From an uncultured Rhodospirillales bacterium (GTDB lineage Bacteria; Pseudomonadota; Alphaproteobacteria; ATCC43930; CGMCC-115725): 64,000 nucleotides of DNA. A model generated the notes under the pieces. The model had not been told where the DNA came from. It searched no databases and saw nothing but the letters and a program-made list of their open reading frames with translations. The DNA lies in assembly GCA_903828515.1 (NCBI GenBank), contig CAIKMD010000002.1:186001-250000 (forward strand). The letters are read 5' to 3'. Made by a program: the position numbers and the translations under genes. This document shows positions 41,836 to 49,811 of this stretch, piece after piece (position 1 is the stretch's first letter; each line of letters starts with the position of its first letter).

Positions 41836-43110
41836 CTATTGATTGCTCAGTTGCAACGGGGGGAATGCGCGGTGTCCGCGCATGAACGCCCGCAAGAGCG
41901 AAATCGGCGCCAAATTGGATCGCATGGCGACCTCTCGGCATGCATGCGTGACGGCGATTCCGAAAAGACCGACGGCAGCGAGCGGCGCCAAGGGGACATG
42001 AAAATCGGTGCCGAGATTTCGCGAGACCAGCGGCACGAGGAAGATGACCAGGAGGGCCAACTTTTCCCAATGCGGTAAGGCGTTTTCGTTGGCCGAGCGG
42101 ATCAGCCACGCAATCGCGATCGCGGCCATCATCAGGTCGTAGATGAGGACGACGGGAATGGCGACTAGCGTCGCGGCCGCAAGCGTCGCCGCCCGCGTCG
42201 TCAGGCTCAGGTTGCAACGCCACACGAAAGCGACGATAGCCATGGCGGTCACGGTGAGAATCGTTTGGACGACGTAAGCGATGTTGGGGTCGATGCCCAT
42301 CAGGCGCGTGCCACCGAACAGACTGACGAATCCGGCGAAGTCGATGCGGCCGGATTCATAGGTCGAATGCGAGCCGCCGAAGAGCGCGAAGAAATCCTGC
42401 CACGTCTGCCATCCAAATATCGCAACCGACAATGCCACGAGCGCGCCGACGGCTACGCCCGCCGCGGAGAACGCGCGCCAGCGTCCGGCGGCGACGAGGG
42501 CAATGGGAATGAGCAGGCCGAAATGCGGCTTGTAACACAGCAGGCCGAAGAGGATGCCGCTGAAGATCGGCCGCCGATCGATCAGCAGCAGCGCCGAGCC
42601 GAACAAGGCGGCGGTCATGAACGCATTCTGGCCGAGACCCATCGTCCAAAACACGGACGGGAAGGCGAGCAACGGCACGAAGACAGCCCAGCCTTTTTCC
42701 TTGAGGATGGTGCGCGCGACAAAGAGATAAGGAACCAGCGTCGCCGCCTCGAAGATATAAAACGCGGGCAGATAGGGGAGTTTCGCCAGCAAGGCGCACA
42801 ACAGCAGGAAGACCGGCGGATAGAAGAAGAATTGATACTCGATGCCGGGCTCGGTCGCTTGCTCTTCGGCGGCGAAATGCGCGGTCTGGTCGTAGGCGAG
42901 TTCCGGCGTTCCCGCATTGGCGAGACTTCCGGCGGCATAGAAACTGGCAAAATCGGTGGTGGTCGGCCGGTCCAGAGGCACGATCAGCCCGTGGGTTCCG
43001 GCAATCAGGAACAGAAAGATCGCGACTTCAAGCGCTAGCAGGAAACCGCTCGCGGCGAACAGCCGGCGACGATCCAGCCAGGAGCAGATTTGGGTCATCG
43101 CGAGACGCAT
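41836..43110 (-). CDS. Multi-pass membrane protein, GT87/DUF2029-type glycosyltransferase
   Basis: About 424 residues from the ATG at 43110. The frame is open to 43218 but that extension overlaps the acyltransferase gene and has no signal. Around ten to eleven hydrophobic segments are visible, starting near LFAASGFLLALEVAIFLFLI (at the 20-residue limit) and TDFASFYAAGSLANAG, where the Asp after the first membrane segment fits the catalytic Asp of GT-C enzymes. The family uses polyprenyl-phosphate sugars for cell-envelope polymers. Downstream of an acyltransferase 3 gene, it probably modifies a surface glycan. No clear Shine-Dalgarno sequence. Confidence 0.8.
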   Translation of the reverse strand: MRLAMTQICSWLDRRRLFAASGFLLALEVAIFLFLIAGTHGLIVPLDRPTTTDFASFYAAGSLANAGTPELAYDQTAHFAAEEQATEPGIEYQFFFYPPVFLLLCALLAKLPYLPAFYIFEAATLVPYLFVARTILKEKGWAVFVPLLAFPSVFWTMGLGQNAFMTAALFGSALLLIDRRPIFSGILFGLLCYKPHFGLLIPIALVAAGRWRAFSAAGVAVGALVALSVAIFGWQTWQDFFALFGGSHSTYESGRIDFAGFVSLFGGTRLMGIDPNIAYVVQTILTVTAMAIVAFVWRCNLSLTTRAATLAAATLVAIPVVLIYDLMMAAIAIAWLIRSANENALPHWEKLALLVIFLVPLVSRNLGTDFHVPLAPLAAVGLFGIAVTHACREVAMRSNLAPISLLRAFMRGHRAFPPLQLSNQ

Positions 43111-43154
43111 GGCCCGACGATAAGCAGGGTTCGGTAATAATTGATTAAGGGGCG

Positions 43155-44312
43155 TTAGACCCCGGAACGCTGGGGTGCCGGCAAGGGCCCTGGGCGATTG
43201 CCCATCCCGCGAATCCACCGGTTCGCTGGTCGTTCGAGATAGCGGTAGCTGAGTTCGGCGAGCGCCGCCGTGGCGATTACAAACAGGAGATACCCGCCGA
43301 CGAAATTACTTCCGCGCAGGAGCGGGGCGATGACGTAGAGAACGAGCGGGTGCAGCAGATAGATTCCATAGCTCAATTCGCCGATGCGCGCGAAGGGCAA
43401 CCAGAATTTCGCCGAGAATGCGTGAGGGCGCTGCACGCCGAAAATGATCGAGCCGGCCCCGATGGCGAGAATGGTTGGCGTGATGACCAGATCAGTCGAG
43501 AAATAAGCGCTGACGGCGATCGCGGCGCCGGTGGACGCAATCATCAAAGATTGCCGCGCGCCGAAGCGATATTGATTGCTCAAGAGGGCGCTGAGGACCC
43601 CAATGGCCAACGCGTCGATGCACGCGAAGGAACTGATGAGAGCATACGCCCCATCGATGCCGCTCAATCCGACCATGCCGCGTCCGATGATGGCGATCGC
43701 GACCGCCGCGGCCAGCGCGCGCATCAACCGGGCCGACGAGTGGGTCCAGATCACGAGAAGCGGGAAAAGGACGTAAAACTGTTCCTCGACGGCGAGGGAC
43801 CACAGCACGTCCCAATGCAGCCCCCAGCCGCTGGATTGCGCGATGAAAGCGAGCCGCGCCCAATTGAAGGTGAAGGTAAAAAGGGAAAGCCAGAAACCCG
43901 CGCCGAACGTCGCGTTGGGATCGTGGAACACATAATCGTAAAGGCCGCCATCGGCACCGAATGCCAATCCGATCGTGCCGATGACGATGGACGTTGCGAG
44001 CAGCGGCAGAATTCGCCCCGCGCGCCGTTTGTAGAACTGCCGGAACGACAGTGCGAAGAAATCCGGTTCGCGCGCCATCGTGCTGCGGGTGATGAGGAAA
44101 CCGGAAATCACGAAGAACAGCGTCACGCCCCACATGCCGTGGCGGAAGATTTCGATCGCGATCGTATCGATCGTGAGATATTGGTCGCCGGTCAGACCGG
44201 CGCCCAGCCAATGCCGGCCTAGAACGACCGCGATGGCAACCGCGCGCAGCAGATCGACGCCGATGAGTCGGCTGTCGTTCGGCTGTCTGACCTGCCGTGA
44301 ATTCGGATTCAT
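43155..44312 (-). CDS. Acyltransferase 3 (OafA/YrhL-type) membrane protein
   Basis: 385 residues with about ten membrane segments. The family's N-terminal signature is present: DLLRAVAIAVVLGRHW (His about residue 34) and FFVISGFLITRS near residue 80, then EEQFYVLFPLLVIW near 170. Such enzymes acylate surface polysaccharides or lipids from acyl-CoA in the membrane. The C-terminal SYRYLERPANRWI is the usual last cytosolic stretch. It precedes the GT87-like gene on the same strand and the two may build and decorate one glycan. Confidence 0.88.
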   Translation of the reverse strand: MNPNSRQVRQPNDSRLIGVDLLRAVAIAVVLGRHWLGAGLTGDQYLTIDTIAIEIFRHGMWGVTLFFVISGFLITRSTMAREPDFFALSFRQFYKRRAGRILPLLATSIVIGTIGLAFGADGGLYDYVFHDPNATFGAGFWLSLFTFTFNWARLAFIAQSSGWGLHWDVLWSLAVEEQFYVLFPLLVIWTHSSARLMRALAAAVAIAIIGRGMVGLSGIDGAYALISSFACIDALAIGVLSALLSNQYRFGARQSLMIASTGAAIAVSAYFSTDLVITPTILAIGAGSIIFGVQRPHAFSAKFWLPFARIGELSYGIYLLHPLVLYVIAPLLRGSNFVGGYLLFVIATAALAELSYRYLERPANRWIRGMGNRPGPLPAPQRSGV

Positions 44313-44395
44313 TGCTGTCCGGGGACGATGGGCGTGGGAGTTCGGTTGAACTTTCCACGCCTCAAGTCTTAACGGACCGGCGTAAACGAAAGATT

Positions 44396-44417
44396 GAGAA
44401 ACCCGGCTCGAAGCCGG
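44396..44417 (-). terminator. Rho-independent terminator of the ferredoxin operon
   Basis: On the minus strand the stem CCCGGCT / AGCCGGG with loop TCG is followed by TTTCTCAATCTTT. It lies ten bases after the Rieske ferredoxin stop, at the end of the helicase-to-ferredoxin gene run. Confidence 0.78.
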
Positions 44418-44426
44418 GCAGCGCCT

Positions 44427-44753
44427 TTACGAAGCCGCGACTTTGACCTGGATATTGTCGCCTTCGACGCGGACCGGGATGGTCTTCACGTCGCAGGGGA
44501 TCGGCGGGCCCATGCCCTTGCCGGTCTTGATCTCGAACCGGCCGGCATGGAGCGGGCATTCCACTTCCTCGCCGTCGAGCCAGCCATCGGTCAGGAAAGC
44601 GAAGGCGTGGCTGCAGAGATTGTCCGTCGCGTAGATTTCGCCCTTGAGGTTGTAGAGAGCGATTTCCTGGCTGCCGACGGTGACCCCCTTCATCTCGCCA
44701 TCGGCGATTGCCGCACGTTCGGCAACCGTCACCCACGCGTCATTGTCCGCCAT
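44427..44753 (-). CDS. Rieske [2Fe-2S] ferredoxin of a non-heme oxygenase system
   Basis: 108 residues from the ATG at 44753 (a GTG one codon earlier is also in frame). The cluster ligands are Cys-x-His in LCSHAFAF (about residue 46) and Cys-x2-His in CPLHAGRF (about residue 66), spaced as in bacterial Rieske ferredoxins. It would carry electrons from the reductase encoded just upstream to a terminal oxygenase. No oxygenase alpha subunit adjoins; candidates are those at 25.1 and 58.0 kb. Confidence 0.9.
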   Translation of the reverse strand: MADNDAWVTVAERAAIADGEMKGVTVGSQEIALYNLKGEIYATDNLCSHAFAFLTDGWLDGEEVECPLHAGRFEIKTGKGMGPPIPCDVKTIPVRVEGDNIQVKVAAS

Positions 44754-44818
44754 CACTTAACCTCTGTTTTCTCTAAAGCCGGGGCAGATTGCCGTGCGAA
44801 GTGGCGCTTTGCAAGCCT

Positions 44819-46051
44819 TCAGCGCACGAGGTCTTGCAGCTTGACCGCCTTGTCGCCCAACGCCGCGGGATCGACGATCTTGCCGCTTTGGATGAGCATG
44901 CGGGCAAAGCGCATGTCGCGCATGTTGTTGATGGTCACCGCCGCGACGACCTTGCCTTCGAGAAGTTGGAACAGCGTGAAGGCCGGCTCGGTCGGCTCGC
45001 CGCGCCAGACGACGCGGTCCCACCGGTCGGGCGCACCGGCCATCTGTAAATTGACCTCGAATTGATCGGTCCAGAACCACGGGACTTCGGCGAAAGCGGC
45101 ACCGCTGCCCGCAATCGCCTTGGCAACCGCGATGCCCTGGTTTTGTGCGTTCTGCCAAGCCTCGAGCCGGACATGGCGTCCCAGCAGCGGGTTGAGATGG
45201 CGCGTCACGTCGCCTGCGGCGAAAATCGCGGGATCGTTGGTGCGGCCGAACTCGTCGACCAGGATGCCGTCGCGTACTTCGATGCCGGCCGCTTGCGCGA
45301 TCTCGACATTGGGCTGCGCGCCGATCCCGATCGCGACATAATCGGCGACGACGGGCTCGCCGCCTTCGACGAGAACGCGGACCTCGCTGCCGGTATCCTC
45401 GATCGCCGTGACCTTGAGGCCGGTGCGAAGATCGACGCCCTTGCCGCGATGAAGCGTGGCGAGGAACTCGCCGATCTCGGGTGCGGCCACGCGGGCCAGG
45501 GGTGTCGGTGCCAACTCGATGACTGTCACGGCGACGCCGCGTTTCCGCGCGGTCGCCGCGATTTCGAGGCCGATGAAACCCGCGCCGATGATCGCGAGCC
45601 GGACGCCCTCGGTAAGTTTTTCGCGCAAGGCGAGGGTGTCGGCGATATCGCGCAGATAGAATACGCGTTTGCCGTTGCCGCCCGGCAGCGGCAAACGCCG
45701 CGCGCGTGCGCCGGTGGTGAGCAGCAACGCGTCATATGAGATGTCGCCGCCGGCTTCGAGCGCGACGCGTCGCGCCTTGCGATCGATGCCGACCGCGTTG
45801 GCGCCCAACTTCAGATCGATCCCTTGCTCGGCATACCATTCTTCGGGATGGAGATAGGTCTTCTCGTGCGCGATCGCCCCGGCGAGCAGTTCTTTCGACA
45901 AGGGAGGGCGCTCGTAGGGTGGATGATTCTCGGCACCCAGCAACGTGACCCGGCCCTTGTGTCCGGCTTGGCGCAGGGCTTCGGCGGCGCGACCACCGGC
46001 ATGGCCGGCGCCGAGAATGACGATATGTTTATCCGATGCGGTCTCGCTCAC
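44819..46051 (-). CDS. FAD-dependent ferredoxin reductase
   Basis: 410 residues. FAD motif GAGHAGGRAAEALR near residue 13, a second dinucleotide fold IGAGFIGLEIAATA near 150 for NAD(P)H, and FAAGDVTRH near 277. It starts with GTG after AAGGCGTAG. The C-terminal reductase domain (WSDQ-type WFWTDQFEVNLQMAG) is that of putidaredoxin/rubredoxin reductase-like enzymes. It transfers electrons to the Rieske ferredoxin 65 bases downstream. Together they form the reductase module of a three-component oxygenase. Confidence 0.91.
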   Translation of the reverse strand: MSETASDKHIVILGAGHAGGRAAEALRQAGHKGRVTLLGAENHPPYERPPLSKELLAGAIAHEKTYLHPEEWYAEQGIDLKLGANAVGIDRKARRVALEAGGDISYDALLLTTGARARRLPLPGGNGKRVFYLRDIADTLALREKLTEGVRLAIIGAGFIGLEIAATARKRGVAVTVIELAPTPLARVAAPEIGEFLATLHRGKGVDLRTGLKVTAIEDTGSEVRVLVEGGEPVVADYVAIGIGAQPNVEIAQAAGIEVRDGILVDEFGRTNDPAIFAAGDVTRHLNPLLGRHVRLEAWQNAQNQGIAVAKAIAGSGAAFAEVPWFWTDQFEVNLQMAGAPDRWDRVVWRGEPTEPAFTLFQLLEGKVVAAVTINNMRDMRFARMLIQSGKIVDPAALGDKAVKLQDLVR

Positions 46052-46055
46052 GAAA

Positions 46056-46310
46056 CTACGCCTTGTCTTGCGAGAACGCCTTGTAGGCGGAGATGGTGAA
46101 GGTGTCGCGCACGCCCGCGAGCTTTTGCAGATGCTCGACCACGAAGTGGCCGGTGTCCATGTCGTCGGGCAGGTAGCATTTGATCAGGAGATCGTATTGG
46201 CCGGAAACCGAATAGGCTTCCGATACCTGTTCGATGGTCTCGACAGCGGCCTCGGCGACCCGATAGGCCTTGCCGAGATCACATTTCATCATGACGAAGA
46301 TGGTCTTCAT
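46056..46310 (-). CDS. Stand-alone RAM (Lrp/AsnC-type) ligand-binding domain
   Basis: 84 residues from the ATG at 46310; an open frame continues upstream to 46427 but contains no homologous sequence. The whole protein is one RAM domain: IFVMMKCDLGKAY, EQVSEAYSVSGQYDLLIKCY, and a VRDTFTISAYKAF end. No helix-turn-helix is present, so it cannot bind DNA by itself; such proteins are thought to sense amino acids and interact with full-length relatives. A 12-base stem ends three bases before the ATG, and no Shine-Dalgarno sequence is visible. Confidence 0.85.
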   Translation of the reverse strand: MKTIFVMMKCDLGKAYRVAEAAVETIEQVSEAYSVSGQYDLLIKCYLPDDMDTGHFVVEHLQKLAGVRDTFTISAYKAFSQDKA

Positions 46311-46313
46311 GGC

Positions 46314-46341
46314 TGCGTCCGAGTTTTGAAACCCGGACGCA
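46314..46341 (-). promoter_or_regulatory. 12-base hairpin abutting the RAM-gene start
   Basis: On the minus strand TGCGTCCGGGTT and AACTCGGACGCA pair over 12 positions (one G-U) with a TCAA tetraloop. It ends three bases before the ATG at 46310 and lies between the helicase stop and the RAM gene. It lacks a T-run, so it could be a processing or stability element, or could hide the ribosome site of the RAM gene. Confidence 0.6.
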
Positions 46342-46365
46342 TCATAGCGTGCCGCGTGACGCGCG

Positions 46366-47922
46366 TCAGGCCGGTCGGCTGGCGCGCTTCGGGGTAAGGA
46401 AAGCCGGCATGTGGTCGCCGAAACCAACCACGCCCGAATCGTCCGGCTCGTGCCGGTGATCGTCGCGCGACGGCAGTTTGGTGACGTTGCTGCCCATTTC
46501 GGCGGGATTCATGGTGATCGGTGCGAAGCCGGCTTCGCGAGGTTGCTGCTTTTGGCCGCGTCCACGTGACCGTTCCTGGGCCGGACGAGGCGCGGGTGGG
46601 GCCGCTGTTTCGACGATCGGCTTTTCGGCGACCGGAGCGGCAACGACCTCGGCTGAGGGCTGTTCGACGGTCGGCGATGGTGTGTGCGGCGGTTCGTGCC
46701 GGTTGTTGGGTTTTGGCGCGGACGAACGGCCGCCGCGGCCTCGGGCCGGCGCACCGCCGCGACCGCGTCGCGGTGCTTCTTCCTGGCTCAGCTCAGCGGC
46801 TTCGATGCCTTCGATCACGATCGGCGGGATCGCCTTGCCGATCAGGTGTTCGATCGCGGCGACGAACCGGCCATCATCGGGTGTCGCCAGCGTGAAGGCG
46901 CGGCCTTCGCGACCGGCGCGGCCGGTGCGGCCGATGCGGTGGACGTAATCCTCGGCATGGATCGGCACATCGAAATTGAAGACATGCGACAGGCCTTGAA
47001 CATCGAGACCACGCGCGGCGACATCGCTCGCGACAAGTAGCCGGATCTCGTCGTTTTTGAAGCGCTCGAGCGTCTCGGTGCGTTTCGATTGCGGCAGATC
47101 GCCATGCAGGGCAGCGACATCGAGACCGGATTTCGCCAGCGATCGAGCGAGCATGTCGACGTCGCGCTTGCGATTGCAGAAGATGATCGCGTTCTTGACG
47201 TCTTCATTGCGGATCAGGCGGCGCAGCGCGTCGCGCTTGCCTTCGGCCGATACCACGACGAGTGCCTGGGTCACGGTCGTGGCCGGCGAGGCCGGCGGCG
47301 AAACCGTGATCTCCTTGGGGTTCATCAGGAAGGCATCGGCGAGACGCCGGATTTCCGGCGGCATAGTCGCCGAGAAGAACAGGGTCTGGCGGATGCGCGA
47401 GAGCAGTCCGACGATGCGTTCGACATCGGGGATGAAGCCCATGTCGAGCATGCGGTCGGCTTCGTCGATCACCAGTATCTTGACGTCCGATAGCAAGATC
47501 TTGCCGCGTTCGTAAAGATCGATCAGCCGGCCGGGTGTCGCGATCAAGACGTCGACGCCGCGATCGAGCTTGCGTTCCTGGTCGGAGAAGCTTTCGCCGC
47601 CGATCAGCAATGCCTTTTCGAGCTTGTGGTATTTTCCGTAGACATCGAAGGCCTCGGCGACCTGCGCCGCGAGTTCGCGCGTCGGCTCGATGATGAGCGA
47701 GCGCGGCATCCGCGCGCGGGCACGGCCGGCGGCGAGAATGTCGATCATGGGAAGGGTGAAGGAAGCCGTCTTGCCGGTGCCGGTCTGGGCGCATCCGAGA
47801 ACGTCGCGCCCCATCAGCACGTAGGGAATAGCCTGCTCCTGGATGGGGGTCGGAGCCGTGTATCCGGTATCCGTAACCGCCTGTAAAACCTCGTCGGAGA
47901 GGCCTAAATCTTTAAAACTCAT
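46366..47922 (-). CDS. DEAD-box ATP-dependent RNA helicase (RhlE type)
   Basis: 518 residues. Helicase core motifs are in order: the Q-motif near residue 20, AQTGTGKTA (I) near 47, PTRELA (Ia), TPGRLID (Ib), DEADRMLD (II) near 155, SATMP (III) near 188, and HRIGRTGRAGREG (VI) near 330. After residue 390 comes a Pro/Arg/Gly/Ala-rich tail (GRGGAPARGRGGRSS and more) typical of RhlE relatives and used for RNA contacts. The 5' leader of about 150 bases holds GGGGGCCCCC and GGGGTTTAACCCC palindromes, which suggest a structured leader as seen in cold-shock helicases. Confidence 0.91.
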   Translation of the reverse strand: MSFKDLGLSDEVLQAVTDTGYTAPTPIQEQAIPYVLMGRDVLGCAQTGTGKTASFTLPMIDILAAGRARARMPRSLIIEPTRELAAQVAEAFDVYGKYHKLEKALLIGGESFSDQERKLDRGVDVLIATPGRLIDLYERGKILLSDVKILVIDEADRMLDMGFIPDVERIVGLLSRIRQTLFFSATMPPEIRRLADAFLMNPKEITVSPPASPATTVTQALVVVSAEGKRDALRRLIRNEDVKNAIIFCNRKRDVDMLARSLAKSGLDVAALHGDLPQSKRTETLERFKNDEIRLLVASDVAARGLDVQGLSHVFNFDVPIHAEDYVHRIGRTGRAGREGRAFTLATPDDGRFVAAIEHLIGKAIPPIVIEGIEAAELSQEEAPRRGRGGAPARGRGGRSSAPKPNNRHEPPHTPSPTVEQPSAEVVAAPVAEKPIVETAAPPAPRPAQERSRGRGQKQQPREAGFAPITMNPAEMGSNVTKLPSRDDHRHEPDDSGVVGFGDHMPAFLTPKRASRPA

Positions 47923-48011
47923 TCGTAATTGGTGCTTTTCTCGTTCGTTGTTGGTGGTTTTAGTCGCTCTTTATTTGGGGTTTAACCCCCGAAAGTCAAA
48001 CGAATTCATGT

Positions 48012-48021
48012 TTGGGGGCCC
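48012..48021. other. GC palindrome in the helicase leader
   Basis: GGGGGCCCCC lies about 90 bases upstream of the helicase ATG, with GGGGTTTAACCCC closer to it. Both can fold in RNA of either strand. No T-run follows, so they are not simple terminators. Confidence 0.35.
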
Positions 48022-48072
48022 CCGCGACCATGCCGCTTTGGCGTCTGTAAAGTGACGGAGTATGATTAACCT

Positions 48073-48774
48073 ATGATTAACAAGACCCCCCTGGTCCTGG
48101 TTCCCGGCCTCTTATGCGATGCGGCGCTTTGGCGCGGACAAGTCGACGAACTGCACGACATCGCCGAGCCGTGGGTTGCCGACGTAACCCGCGACGATTC
48201 CATTGCCGCGATGGCACGCCGTGTCCTGGCCGAAGCGCCGCCACGCTTCGCGCTCGCGGGCCTCTCGATGGGTGGTTATGTCGCGCAGGAAATCATGCGC
48301 CAGGCGCCGGAACGCGTGATGCGGCTGGCGCTGCTCGATACCGGTTCGCGCGCCGACACGCCCGACGCGATCGAGCGCCGCAAGGGGCTGATCGAGCTGG
48401 CCGAGATGGGTGATTTCAAGGGCGTGACACCGCGTCTCCTGCCGACGTTTCTCCATCCGTCGCGGCTGACCGATAAGCCCCTGACCGACGCGGTAACGGC
48501 GATGACGGCGCGGGTCGGCAAAGATGCGTTCATCCGTCAGCAACGGGCCATTATGGGACGCATCGACGGCCGGCCCAGCCTCGCCGCGATTACTTGCGAG
48601 ACCTTGGTTTTATGCGGGCGGCAAGATCAACTCACGCCGTTAGCGCTTCACGAGGAAATCGCCAGCCTGATCAAAGGCGCGCAACTCGAGATCGTCGAGG
48701 ATTCCGGTCATCTCTCGACCATGGAACGGCCGTGGGAAGTCAGCGTCCTCTTGCGTCAGTGGCTGACCGCCTGA
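48073..48774 (+). CDS. Alpha/beta hydrolase
   Basis: 233 residues. The nucleophile elbow is GLSMGGYVAQEI (about residue 69) and the acid and His are in LCGRQDQLTPLA near 180 and SGHLSTMERP near 217. The oxyanion segment at the start is VLVPGLLCDAALW. This looks like the small esterase/lactonase group that includes 3-oxoadipate enol-lactonase-like proteins, but no substrate can be named. Separated from the helicase by a divergent leader and convergent with the tandem receptor genes. Confidence 0.85.
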   Translation: MINKTPLVLVPGLLCDAALWRGQVDELHDIAEPWVADVTRDDSIAAMARRVLAEAPPRFALAGLSMGGYVAQEIMRQAPERVMRLALLDTGSRADTPDAIERRKGLIELAEMGDFKGVTPRLLPTFLHPSRLTDKPLTDAVTAMTARVGKDAFIRQQRAIMGRIDGRPSLAAITCETLVLCGRQDQLTPLALHEEIASLIKGAQLEIVEDSGHLSTMERPWEVSVLLRQWLTA

Positions 48775-48789
48775 TCCGCGGCAACCCGT

Positions 48790-49794
48790 TTATTTGATGC
48801 GTTCGACGGCTTCGTCGACGATGCTCGAATCCGCGTATTGCGCAACGTCGATGTGGGTCTTCTGAATCCCGAGTTCCTGCTGAACGTTGAGATTGTTCTG
48901 CAGCGCCACGAGATTGGCGCGGTGATCGGGGTCGCGATAATTGTCCTTATGGGTGAAGAGCCAATCTTGCAGCGCCTTCGGCGGCAGTTTGGTGAAATCG
49001 GCGACGATCGTCACCGCCTCGTCGTGGTTTTTCGGGTCGAGGAACCAGCGGATCGAGCGAATCCAGTCTTCGGTGAAGTCGACGAGCGCGGCGCGGTTCT
49101 TGTCGATGAAGCCTTTGCGCGCGGCATCGAAGATGAATTCCGAGGGGCCGACCGCGTCCTTCGACGTAAAGAGGGTGCGCACATTGCCGGTGGCTTCGGC
49201 GATGAAGCTGAAGGGCGGCACCGCGGCGACGAGGTCGGCTTTGTGTTCCTGAAGCATCGGCAGCATGCCGGCAAACGGGCCTTCGATGATCGTGACGTCG
49301 CGCTTATCGTCGAGCTTGTGCTTCCTCAGCATCGCGCGGATATCGATGTCGAGTCCGCCGCCGATCGCGTTCGAGGCGAGAACTTTGCCTTTCAGGTCCT
49401 CGACGGTCTTGATCGGGCTGTCCTTCAGGACGAAGAATTGGCTCGAGTACCAGCCCTCGGCACCGTCCTGGTTCTCGTCGCCGATGATGCGGATGTCGGT
49501 CATCTTGGCGTTCTCGATCGCCGAGGCGAGGGATGGCGCCGCCAGGGTTGCGATGTCGAGATCGCCGGTTGCCAGAGCGGTGATTTCGGGAGCCGATCCG
49601 GCAAAACGCACCGGCTCCATCGTATAGGTCATGCCATAGTGTTTCAGGAGTTCGGGCTTGCTGAAGATCAGCGGCGCCATGGCGGTCGGCGTGTTGCTCC
49701 AGCCGGCGCGGATTTTGACGGGATCGGCCGCCGCGACGGTCGCGCCGAGTGCGAGCGTGCTGAGGGCGGCGAGAGCAATGCGTCGAAGTGGCAT
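48790..49794 (-). CDS. ABC-type substrate-binding protein, tandem pair member B
   Basis: 334 residues, signal peptide of about 22 residues (ending ATVAAA). The mature start VKIRAGWSNTPTAMAPLIF and KPELLKHYGMTY are shared in pattern with the gene upstream; DLKGKVLASNAIGGGLD lies near residue 120. It lacks the C-x6-C pair of the nine-gene array. Eighteen bases separate it from its paralogue, with no permease or ATPase next to either. Ligand unknown; the family (nitrate/sulfonate/NMT1) is as far as the sequence allows. Confidence 0.88.
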   Translation of the reverse strand: MPLRRIALAALSTLALGATVAAADPVKIRAGWSNTPTAMAPLIFSKPELLKHYGMTYTMEPVRFAGSAPEITALATGDLDIATLAAPSLASAIENAKMTDIRIIGDENQDGAEGWYSSQFFVLKDSPIKTVEDLKGKVLASNAIGGGLDIDIRAMLRKHKLDDKRDVTIIEGPFAGMLPMLQEHKADLVAAVPPFSFIAEATGNVRTLFTSKDAVGPSEFIFDAARKGFIDKNRAALVDFTEDWIRSIRWFLDPKNHDEAVTIVADFTKLPPKALQDWLFTHKDNYRDPDHRANLVALQNNLNVQQELGIQKTHIDVAQYADSSIVDEAVERIK

Positions 49795-49811
49795 GATTTC
49801 CCCCTGCGAAT

